Origin: Nectonema munidae
Lineage: Eukaryota; Nematomorpha; Nectonematoida; Nectonematidae
NCBI GenBank assembly: GCA_030549495.1
Contig: JAUIRK010001041.1
Location: forward strand, 248,001-312,000
Direction: 5' to 3'
Length of the DNA stretch: 64,000 nucleotides
In this document: piece by piece, positions 1 through 11,500 of the stretch
How positions within the stretch are numbered: the first letter of the stretch is position 1
Layout: every line of letters begins with the position of its first letter
Translations under genes and position numbers: made by a program
The notes under the pieces: model-generated
Told to the model about the DNA's origin: nothing
What the model saw: only the letters and a program-made list of their open reading frames with translations
Database searches by the model: none

Positions 1-238
1 CCAAATTGGGAGCGTTCGCGTTAGGATTGTATCTTTCATTCAGTTGTATTTATATATTTGTAACATACATTCTTGTAAAATTATATATATAACAAGGTAT
101 AGCTATTCTTTTGTAACAAGGGTCGGTAGGCGTTTAGTGGGATGGAAAGTCCAGGTAGACTTGGACTCAGCATTCCGGGCATGTCACGATATCCGAAAGG
201 ATGGGTGCGAACTTTACAAACAAACTTAACTTAATTTA
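1..238 (-). repeat. Structured dispersed element, copy 1 (window edge)
   Basis: Matches 36248-36470 in reverse orientation along its whole length. Features are an 8-bp hairpin with GTCC at its base (near 150-172), the short hairpin ATCC-GAAA-GGAT (near 190-201) and GCGTTCGC near one end. It may extend beyond the window start. Confidence 0.8.
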
Positions 239-404
239 CGCATTAAAATTTAATTAAAATTTTTTAAATAAAGAGGAGTAAAATGCGTTCAAAAATTGGA
301 CTGGACGAAAATGACCTTGGTTTGGCGAAAAACAAATTTCTAAAAGTTTTAGTATTTTAATTTTAAGTAAAATATTTGCTATATATTTGAATAAACTTCC
401 ATAT

Positions 405-505
405 CTGGGCAGATGTTGGGGATAGTCACGATCGGTAATCGAACCCAGACCATCTGCATCGTGGCCATACACTCCGACCTCTAAGCCATCTATCTACCGA
501 CGAAT
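405..505 (-). mobile_element. tRNA-like SINE or tRNA pseudogene
   Basis: On the minus strand: A box-like TAGATGGCTTAGAGG, a mid-stem region ATGGCCACGATGCAGATGG, and B box GGGTTCGATTACC. The acceptor arms do not pair convincingly, so it is not called as a functional tRNA. Confidence 0.65.
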
Positions 506-1290
506 ATGTTATCTATATCTGATGACGTTTTAGTCTTTTGATTTATATTATTTAATACTGAAAGTTTCTAAATTTTACATCTCAATTATTAATTGCTTAT
601 ATATATGTGTTCTTCGCACCTCTCCCCCTTTTCAAGATAAAGTATGAAGCTCCTATATTAGTTCCTTATCCAAATTAACATATAAGAACTAGCAAGAATC
701 TTTAATTTTTATTGATGAAAGCCGCTTCAACTCACACCTGAAACATTCTCGCGTACGTTCACAAAGAGGAACAGGAGCTAGTTACTTATTTCTACTAACA
801 GAGGAAAGAATGTTTGAAAATGTAAAGTTCCTTTCTCTTTATTCCTTCATGTGGAATCCGTGCGATAACGTTTTTTCAAAAATTAAAAAAGTAAAGCCAG
901 AAATACACTAGGTTTGTCTTTTTCATCTACAATCAGAGAAGGTGTTGGTTCTATTTCTACATTTGACTATTCTCATATGCTAAGCAACATCAATATAGCT
1001 TCAACTGGACAATTATATATTCCAAATATTTATTCATGATTAATAAAAAAAAAAGCTTCAAATTAATTTTAATTTGAAAGCTTGAACAATATTTTTTATA
1101 CATTTTCTTATATTTAAAGTATGCTTTTATCAAACTTTTATTAAAAATATTTGGAAAAAGACTGTATAGAAAACTTTTAATACTGATTATGATAATTTTT
1201 TTCAATTCGGAATTAAAAAATAAAAACTTGTTGCTGACAAAATTTTTGAATTTATAGAAAAAAATTCAAAAAAAAATCAAAATAAAAAAA
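506..1290. other. AT-rich intergenic DNA, nothing recognised
   Basis: No coding exon, repeat or RNA gene could be supported here; the 71-aa minus ORF at 990-1205 is Lys/Ile/Phe-rich noise. Confidence 0.6.
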
Positions 1291-1368
1291 ACCAACTTAA
1301 AATGAGATAGGACGAACTTAAAATGAAAAAAGACGAACTTAAAATGAAAAAGGACGAACTTAAAGCGA
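1291..1368. repeat. Short tandem repeat, unit about 22 bp
   Basis: Four copies of GACGAACTTAAAATGAAAAA with small changes; the first begins ACCAACTT and the last ends GAACTTAAAGCG. Confidence 0.88.
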
Positions 1369-1720
1369 AGATGCTATATTTAACACTCAAACGAATTTTC
1401 AATCATTCTTATTCATTTGAATCAATAGTTAATTTTTTTTAATCGGTTCAATTTGTTTACAAGTTTTACAACAAGCTACTCTTTTGTCCTAAAACGTCTA
1501 CAATGGGCAAAGAACGAGCTCTTTTACCCTAAAACAAAAATATCAAATCTAAAAATTTGAAAAACGACCAAAGCCTACACAAAAATATATAAGTGAAAAA
1601 TATCAACTTCCAGCATTATTAGATATTCTTTATAAAAAAAAAGTAAGATTTACCTTGATTTATTTTATGAAAATGCTGATTCAAAGAAAAAGCGGTAATT
1701 CAGAAAATTGAAGATTATTG

Positions 1721-1792
1721 AGGAGGGGGGCTTCGCCCCATGGAAATCACATCGGGGGTCTTCGGCCCCTGCCTCCGGATGTACGCCCCTGC
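1721..1792 (+). other. GC-rich double hairpin island
   Basis: GGGGGCTTCGCCCC and GGGGGTCTTCGGCCCC can each fold with a TTC or TTCG loop, and CCTGCCTCCGGATGTACGCC follows. The island is far more GC-rich than the DNA around it and ends where homology to the Tigger-like repeat begins. Function unknown. Confidence 0.5.
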
Positions 1793-1794
1793 AT

Positions 1795-2052
1795 AAGATG
1801 ATTCCTTGTTTTTCTCTGTTACTAATCAAGCTTGGTAACATTTCGTTGCTAAAAATTTTAACATTTATTTTTAAACAATTCCTTACAGAGTAATCAATCC
1901 ACCTAATCAATTCATTTGATTTGAACCAGGCTTGTTGACAATTAGTGAGATGAGAGGCTGAGAAATATCTTTTAGCTCCTAATCAATATTGCATCGGATA
2001 GTGGGGTCGTCGAATAATCTGTTGTCGGATAAATGAGGTCTGACTGTATTGT
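1795..2052. mobile_element. Tigger/pogo-like transposon end, copy 1
   Basis: Matches 33951-34212 (GTAACATTTCGTTGCTAAAA, CCAGGCTTGTTGACAATTA, GTCGAATAATCTG) and ends GAGGTCTGACTGTA. The complement TACAGTCAGACCTC with a TA target is typical of pogo/Tigger ends. The partner end is not in the window. Confidence 0.65.
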
Positions 2053-2554
2053 CTTTAGAAGACAAAGACATGTTTAACATTCGAAAACCAAATATAAATC
2101 GGTCCAACCAAAAATTCAGCTCCCTAAAGATTTCCAAAAGAGATCATTTTTAGTCAGGGTATAAAACCTTCACTTGGTCATAGTTTAGCATATATAGTAG
2201 ACTACACATGTAGATTATGACCATCCGTTTCAATTATACTCGTAATTTTATCATGGTTTGAATTCCTTAACTTTTCACTACCTTGTTTTTCAATAACAAT
2301 TGCTTCAGGACGACTTTCTTTTTCATATTGATATTTTACTCACCATGATAACACTTTTTTCAATATTTTCATTTGTAAATGCATACTTGCTTGCTAGGTC
2401 CCAACTGAATGCCAAAAGTGATTTTTTGATTTTATATTTTCATTTCAAATATTATTTCACTTGCTCCAAAGTTTTAAGAATTATTTCACTGCTTTAAGAG
2501 TTTCAAGGATTTAAATCATCGTAGAGACGCCTGCTTTATTTTTTTAGGTAGAGA
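2053..2554. promoter_or_regulatory. Region just upstream of the tubby coding start
   Basis: A 3' splice-like site (pyrimidines then TAG at 2547) stands right before the first ATG, suggesting an upstream non-coding exon. No promoter motif or exon for it could be identified. Confidence 0.3.
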
Positions 2555-5500
2555 ATGCCATTGAGTAGAAATCGTAGAGAAAATTTATCCCAATGCAATT
2601 TACTACCTGTCACACCTGTCGTAGATTTAGATGAAGAAAACCAGATATATCTTTCAAGTAATTTCCTTTTCAAACACATATTCTCTTTTCAGCCATGGTC
2701 CAAGAAGGAGGAAGGGGGGGGGGATTATAAAATGCCTTTGAAGATGAAGGTGTTAGTGCTACGATCGTGAAGGACAAAGTGAAAATAAAGAATTGTGAGG
2801 TAAGATTCTGTGCGACACTCAAAATATTTGGGGAGACCTAATTTTTGCGTGCACCTAAACACCTCGAAATCGTGTTTAATTCATTTGCACTCTGAGGCTA
2901 ACTTTGATTCTAACATATATTTGTGTTTGAGTGTCATTTTGACTGATTTCATAGCATAATATTTCCTTGGTTGATTGTAAAAATGACTCTCATATGTTCG
3001 ATTAAAGAATGATGTCATATACTATGACAGAAGCAATTCCATTAGAAAAAGTTGCTCATTTTAGTAACATTGTTAGGTATACTGCAAAAAGATTTCCATA
3101 GAGATAAAAAAATGATGTGTGTTGTTGAATCGAAATTGAAGTCTAAACAGAAAGATAGACGAGGTTTGATAAGTGTGTGATTGATGGGTGTAGGGAAGAA
3201 GCTGTGATGGCGTACATTACGCTTCGAAAAGAAATTTCGTTTTTTCAAAGTTGACTTTTTTTTCATACCGTAAGATTGTATCTGAATAAGAAAATACATT
3301 TAACAACATATCGAAATTTTGAAAAAAAAATCGAAATGTAAAATAACATAATCCAACATATGATGAAAAAGATTTGTTTTATTTTTTTAACTTTCATTCA
3401 AAAATATTACACCCTATCTCAGTGCCGGATTAACATAGTAAGTAGCAGATGTAGCAGCTGCTACAGGCCCCGTGCTTAATTGAATTTTTTTTTTTGACTT
3501 TTTGTAATATCTTTTAGTATTCTTCAATTCTTCTTTTATATTTCCTCCTTAAAATAAATTTTTGCTCTTGAATTTTGTACTTTTTATCTTTTTTGTAGAA
3601 TCTGATAAATTTTATTATAAAATTTTTTACTTCCTGACTATCATTTGTAAATTTAATCGATCTGCTACAGGCCCAGCACATGGTAGATCCGGAACTGCCC
3701 TCCAATATTATTTAGTACAATCACTAACTATTAATATAATATTTTTTAATTTTTTTTTATATATATTATTGTTCATTTTAAGAGACGATTTGAGTAAGTT
3801 AATTATAAATTGAAATGATTTAGTCTCACATTAAAATTTTATCGTGTAAAAAGTCAAAATTTGAAAAAATTAAAAATAATACATCTCAAAGTAATGTAAA
3901 TATACGAAATGAAAAACTAAAATTAAAAAAAAGTTGAAGGAAAAACAAAAAGACAAAATAGAATTGCAAAATCTTACTTTTTCAAGACAGAAATTATCAC
4001 AACATTTCAAAGAACAACACATTATAAAGAGTAAGAAAAGAGTTTATATAAAAAGAGAAATTAAAGATGTGTTTGAAAAGCCAAAAATTATTATTTATGC
4101 TTCACAATTACCAAAGAAGGTAGACGATTTATCGGCTGATTGCTTTTCAGGGTGACGAAAATTTGGAGGACTGATTTTCGACGTTTCGCTGTATTTTATT
4201 CAAATTTCAGGGTACAGGAAATAATTAAAATATTAAATTTTTAATAATTTCTTCGTTTTCAAACGTTAAATTTTTTGCTTGATCAAATAAAAATGAGCAC
4301 TTTTTGTCAAAAGAAGTAATATCAGCCATTTTTATAAATCACTGCAAAAGCTAATTTACTTCGAGGTGAGGGAATATTCAAAATATCCGACTTTGTCACA
4401 AAAAGATTTACTGTATAATTTTTAAATTACTGACACAATTTCAATGAGGAATAACTTGAGTCAGTGTCGAAGGCAATTAGTAACTTGTTAAAACAATTCT
4501 GACTCCAACAGAATGAACAAAATGGCTAATGTTATTCTTCCTTATCCCCTAAAAATAGTGAAAAATGCACAACTGAATTCAATGCTCTTGAATTGATTTT
4601 TCGTATCAATAAAATAGTTATAATGGCTAGCAGTTTGAGCGAACGTAAAGTGTAGCATATTTCTCATAGAATACATACATGAAATCAGAATAGCAAAATT
4701 GTAGGAGTCGGTGTTTTTTGTTTTTTTAGAAGAATTTTGAGCACCTGCTTATATTAGAACATTTTTATCTGAATGTGCTTTAATAAAAGGTTCCTACTTT
4801 GATTTTATTTTGATGCAAGATGACGCCTCCAAAAGCAAAGGTTGCAATGTCTCCAAATCTGGATCAGTAAAGGAAGATCAAGTGAGCATTCCCATTCTTT
4901 CAACATCAAATGGTGAAGAGTCAACTCCTAACGACAACCAAGACGTAATAACGTTCCTTTCCTCACACCATTTCATACATACGCGGTCCATCAAGGCCGA
5001 CCTTCTGGATTTATGGGCTTCGTTGAAAAAATCTAACAGAGCTCTCCCAATACCAACTTCTGCTTATTTGTATAAATCTCTATCTCTCTCTTGCATATTT
5101 GTGTTTCCTTGGTGCGGGAGTTTTTTTTTATCTCTGAAGGTGTGTGCTCTTATTATTTGACTGGGAAAATTTTTATAAAAAACAAGAATTTTTTATAAAA
5201 TACTTAAACAGGCGGAGAAGGTTTAGCATTGCAGGAATTACATAATTGTCACAGAGAAGATATCATAGAAGGAGCAAACATCTTTACGAACAACGAGTAA
5301 ACCTAAAACGTGGCATTCTTAAAATCTGGTTTACTAACATTTGACTATTGTTCATATACTTTTGTACATTTTCATCTTAATTTTCTCCAAACTTGGGTAA
5401 ACTTTTTTGTTTCCTTTTTTTGAAACTATAATTTTGGATGTTTTTCCTGCTACTTTTATTATTATCATATACGTCATATATTGTACTATAGGTTTTCTAC

Positions 5501-8500
5501 ACTTTATAAAGTTTCCAAAAAAATCAATAGATTTTAACACACTTTAGGAAGGGCAATTGTTCGCATACCAATCAATATATATATGCAGCTACTTAAAATG
5601 AAAATTCTGAATCTTCCAAATCTCTCTCTAATAATAATAATTTAATGAAATGGTGTAAAACTGAGATTCCATTCTTTTTATAAATGTTTTTGAGCTGTCA
5701 ATCAAATTTAATATCTATTGTTATAATCCTAGAAAAATATTATTTTATTGATCACAACTTGTATTCTTTTTGAAGCAACATAACTTGCTCATATAACAGC
5801 TTTCTTGTTTTTCTTGACTGGAAAAAACAGAACATATGTTAAATTTGACTATGTTTTATCACATAAAATTCCTTTATTTGCAAAAATTAAGTTAGAGATT
5901 TTTTCTCACAGTTTCACTATAACCTTTATTCCTTTTCGAATCTTAATTCTATAAATGTTCTTTTTCCTTGAGTAGATTTGGTTCTCTTCATGGTGTTTCA
6001 ATGTAAAATTCGTTAATCATGACATTTGTTGCAATAAACAGAGAAACAGAAAGTATGCTTGCTTTTTCAGCTGTTAATCTGCGTGCTTTTAAAACATATC
6101 CACTGTAATAGACACAATAATTAAATTAAAAAAATTTATATGTATATAGTGAAAAAAAAATTTATATGTATATAGTGAAAAAAAATGTATATGTATATAG
6201 TGAAAAAAAAATGTATATGTATATAGTGAAAAAAAAATATATATGTATATAGTGAAAAAAAAATATATATGTATATAGTCAAAAAAAAATTTATATGTAT
6301 ATAGTGAAAAAAAAATGTATATGTATATAGTGAAAAAAAAATGTATATGTATATAGTGAAAAAAAAATGTATATGTATATAGTGAAAAAAAAATGTATAT
6401 GTATATAGTGAAAAAAAAATTTAAATGTATATAGTGAAAAAAAAATTAAATGTATATAGTGAAAAAAAAATTTAAATGTATATAGTGAAAAAAAAATTTA
6501 AATGTATATAGTGAAAAAGAAATTTATATGTATATAGTGAAAAAAAAATTTATATGTATATAGTGAAAAAAAAATTTATATGTATATAGTGAAAAAAAAA
6601 TTTTCTTTGTTACCACTAAAATTTTTTTTAAGCCTTAAAGTGAAACTACTCAAAAAAATTCGAATCAATATTGTCCAATCATTTTCTCGTGTTATCTAAA
6701 TCCCAAATGTTGGATGCATGTTATTTTATAAATAGATCTCGCCTTGAGAGTAAAACTATTAATGATCAGATCTTGACAAAATGAAGCTAGATTGTGGTTG
6801 AAAAATAGGAATCCTTTAAAAATATCTTCAAATTGACAAAAATAGGGGATATTTTTTCAAAGAAAATGTAAAATAATAAATTGTGAATAATCAAATTCGA
6901 TTTAAATTGTTACAGAGATTTTTACCAGTATAAACAGACTTTAAATCAGTCTTCCTCTTTTTCACTTGAAAAGTTAAGGTATCGTAGAATATTTTCTTCT
7001 AGAATTCATAATTTACGCTACTGGTCTTGAAATCAGAAGTGAAGTTCAAACAATCAATCAAAATACATTTCTCTATCCCACCATTTTATTTCCTGATCTA
7101 TTACATATTCTAAGAAACTTATTCAATACTAAAAACTAAAAAAAACCAAAGAATATGAGAAAAATAAATAATCATGCCTTCATCTTAGAGTTTAAAAGAA
7201 TAAAATGAATTTTTTATATCATTTAGACACACCCATTTTAGGACACACCCATTTTTTCAACACATAAACATGATGCTACTTCTATTTTTAAAAAAGCACA
7301 AAATATTTCTAGACAATGCCATAAAAATGTTCCCTTAACTCATAATGAAAGACACTGGATAAAAATGATAAATCGTCTAAACTGCGTCCTTTTTACAATA
7401 AAGTAAACTATATTTGTTGAGAAAAGATTATTTTATTTTTCTTATTCTTTTTGAAATAGCATAAGTGTTTTGATTTTCTAAAATTGGTTAAATATGATGG
7501 GCGGATATGTTTGCAAATGGACTTCTTCCTGCTAGCTCATCAGGCTCCACTTCCAGTGAGTTCTAATGCCGTCTTTGTTCCTGTATTTATACGGGGGATT
7601 CTTCTTATCCCACTTTTTCTTCACTCTAAAAAAACTTCGTTTAACGTCTTTTGTTCCCGAATCCACAGGGTAAGATATGCCTCACACACACACACAAATT
7701 TCTTGCACTGAAATTCTATTTCGGATACCTCTGGTATCGAACCCAATACCTTTGAAAAGAAATCGCTGGTGTCTAAGCACAATGCCACCAGCTCCCCTCT
7801 ATTTCTTCTTCACCCTACCACAAAAAATTTCTTTGCTTCAAGAACATCTATGAATTTTTTTCATCCTTTTTGAGCAGGTGGATGGTGGAGATGGTGTAGC
7901 GAACGATTCCCTAACTCTGGAAGAGCCTTTGAACGAAATCACAACAAACTTGGAAGAATTTGTTCTTAGGCCAGGAAAGCAGAAAATAACATACAAGTGT
8001 CGCATCACGCGAGATAAAAGAGGAATCGAGAAGGGCCGTTTTCCGACCTACTACCTTCACTTGGAGAGGAATAACGGAAAAAGGGTATTCATTTTCATAT
8101 AATTCACATACATATATATAAACCATATAATGGTTAGAATTGAGGGGGCATCTACCAAAAGGGTATGTGTGACATTGCTGTTCAAAAGGTGTTACTGTTT
8201 TACTTCTCTTTACTTTTAAATTTAAGGAAGAAATGATATGAAATGGAAGGGAGGCATCAGCTTGACTGATTACAATGATAGGTATAACAAAGAAATGATA
8301 TAGAATAGAAGGAGGCATCATTCATTTCATCGATACTTATCAAAATATAAAAATTCATTAACAAAATAGTAAATATGACCGTGAATTGATCCAAATAATA
8401 AAATCGTTATAATTTTATAAAACTAATATAAAGCAGTTTTCAGGGTTGAACTTTGGGATTTTTTTTTATGAATGGAGGCCATTTTATGACAGTTTTATTA

Positions 8501-11500
8501 TTTCTATCAATAAAATAAAAAAATTAAATTCAAGAGAGCAATAAAATGTACTTTAAAAGGCTAGAAAATTCTGCTCCTCAAACAGTTAAATAAAAAATAC
8601 ATATCTTAATTTACTTATTCGTATGTCACCGAATTTAAATGATTTCCAATTTTTTTTGTAACTCTTGTGAGCTCCATGGTTGTTAGGGTGTATCTCTCAT
8701 CTTAACACTTGAAGGTCAGGGGTTCGATTCCCATGGCTTTCGACTCTTTTAAACAAAATCACAAATTCAAGCATAATGCGAGCCTATTGGCTGAAAATTG
8801 CTTTGATATTTCCAACCAACCAACACTCTAATGTCTTATTTATAATTTGTGTTTAAATTTCTAGTTGAAGAAACTTGAATTGTGCAGCTTTATATTTCAG
8901 GTATTTTTGTTAGCATCTCGAAAAAGAAAAAAGAGCACCACTTCCAACTACTTATTTTCTTCAGATCCCACAAATCTTTCCAGAAATGGAGATAGTTATT
9001 GTGGAAAACTCAGGTAGCCTTTTTTTTGTTCGCTTTATACATTTCTATATACTTTTCGTCTTGCCCCTGATGATTATTTTGAGGCAAAGTTCGATTTCAC
9101 ATTTAAAACCCCTTTGGATTCAAGTTTACAGAATCTTAAGAATATAAAATATAACCTATAATTTTCTCAAAAAAGTGTTAACAAAAATTGGAACTGAAAG
9201 AAGTGACGTTATTCGATTAATCTTTAGTGAGCACATATGGGAACTTTTTGTAAATGTTTCCTTTTCATTCCACTTCCTCTTTATCCTGAGATGTTCGAAA
9301 TCCTGGCATTTTATTTCCGCTTCCTTTTCTTTTCCTACCTTGACTTTTATTTAAGAAAATTTAGGATGAAAAATAATGAATAAAATAAAGAGCTCTTTTT
9401 GTGGTAGAAAGAGGAAAACGAAATTTCCTTGCATAGTCTCACTCTCAAAGATTGTGTCAATTTTTCTAAATGATCTTTTTAAAAATGTTTTCGGCTGCAT
9501 GCATACCTTGGAAAAAATCATTAAAGTTCCCACATAATCAATTTACTCAATATCTTCAGAGAAAATTTATGAAATCACATAAATTTATTCCAGTCATCTG
9601 AAGTCACATAAATTATAGGCTAGTGAAAAGAGCATGCTGGTACTGACCACAAACCTCCCATTTACTTCAACTCTTTTAAGAATACACGATATTAATCTGC
9701 TTTATATTTAAAATTTCATGAAAAGAAAGCTAACAAAAAAATTAATGTATTTTAAATTTTTTCACATAAGATTTTGTTTTTTTTCGCAAAATCTCTTCCT
9801 TATCACAGTTGAAAATTAGAGTTCATTAAACTTTTACCAACAATATTTGGGAATGGAACTAGGTTGGTTTGATTTGTTCCTAACTCTGGTCATAATTAGG
9901 ACCTCCTACCATTTTTTGCTTATCTATGTTTTATCAGTATTGGATTCATCTTTACCCATTTTTACGAAAAAATTGATGACATTTATTTTTGAATTTAGTA
10001 ATTTTTAGAAAATTGGTATTATTACATATCTACAGAACGAGGAAAATATATTCAAATTTAGGAGGGTTTGTTCTGAGTTTTAGGATGAATAAACATTTCT
10101 GACAGTTATTTAACCTTGTAACTATCAGAGATTAACCCAAAAACTTAAAGCCCTTTTTCTGCTTGCGCAAACGTGTAGCATACTCTAAACCTCATTAGAT
10201 GATTTAAGCCGTCTACTTTTTCTCAACTTCACGCATTTGATTCCAGAAAAAGTAGATGACAAAAAGTAATTTGATATAAACGCTATTTTTTATTTTATGC
10301 CAAACTGGTATTTCATTTGGTCTGAAAGATTTTTAAGCAACGTCTGAAGTAAAAACTTTTATTCAAAAATTCAACTCCTTTGAAGGGCTAACAAAATTTC
10401 ACAAACTTGTGTATTCTTCTCTTAAAGTGAGTATTAAAATTTTATAACAGATCCAACCTACTAGGTACCGTCTTTACACTCTATGACAATGGAGAAAATC
10501 CGAAGAGAGCTTTCCACCGCAAAGTACGAACAGAATTGCTCCTCATCGCCTACGTATCATCTTTCTTTATGCATGCAAACTTTTATCGCACCTGATCATC
10601 ATTCAATTCACCCACAGGAAAAAAATATATTGGGGTTGAATGGACCTCGCAAAATGATCATCATCGCACCCGGATTAACAAGCAATAATGAACGAGTCGA
10701 AGTTCAACCCAGAAATGTTAGTGTCTTTTATTTTTCCTATATAATAAGTAAGGCCTAGATTATCCGACCATGCCGCTAACCGACACACCACTCATTGTAG
10801 CCGATTTTTTCAAATCATTCCGACACAGACACTGCTTCAAATCAAAACAATTTCTTTTAACCCATTAAGTCCCAATGCTCCCATTTGGGAACATAAGTAA
10901 TTTCATCTTCGTCTGCTTTTTTCAATGACTTTGAATATAAATCGTCTGCGTTTTTTTAGATATCGTCTGCTTTGCTTGGTCTTAAATGGGTTAACCCATT
11001 AAGTCCTAATGCTCCCCCATTTGGGAACATAAGTAATTTCATCTTCATCTGCTTTTTTCAATGACTTTGAATATAAATCGTCTGCTTTTTTTTAGATATC
11101 GTCTGATTTCTATGGTACTTAATTGGGTTAAGTATATACTTCTAAGATTTGTTAATTCGACAGACAAAATATTGGAATTTTATTTTTCACAATACATTTT
11201 AATATTGACTTGCTCACAAAGGGAGTGCAATATTTTCCATATGTTTGTTGGTGAATCCTATGGTATGCCTAAAGATGATGTATTGACCACGTACTAGTTT
11301 CTTTACTTTTCTCATCTCTTTGTTGTAGGATAGAAGTTGAAGTAATCGTTTGTCAATCATTTTTTCACTTTAAACATAATTACTACGTATATACTTCATT
11401 TAATAAATAACATTTTAGTTTGGGTTATAAATTCTTTATAAATTTCATACACTGGTTTTTGTAATAAAAAAATAATTTAAAAAACAAAAATGATGAAAAT

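Noticed and set aside
4810-4819. TTG/ATG start for tubby exon 2
   Set aside because: A splice acceptor at 4818-4819 puts the exon in phase with exon 1, so the reading probably runs through rather than starting here.
6120-6605. CRISPR-like array
   Set aside because: Continuous minisatellite without unique spacers, in a eukaryotic intron.
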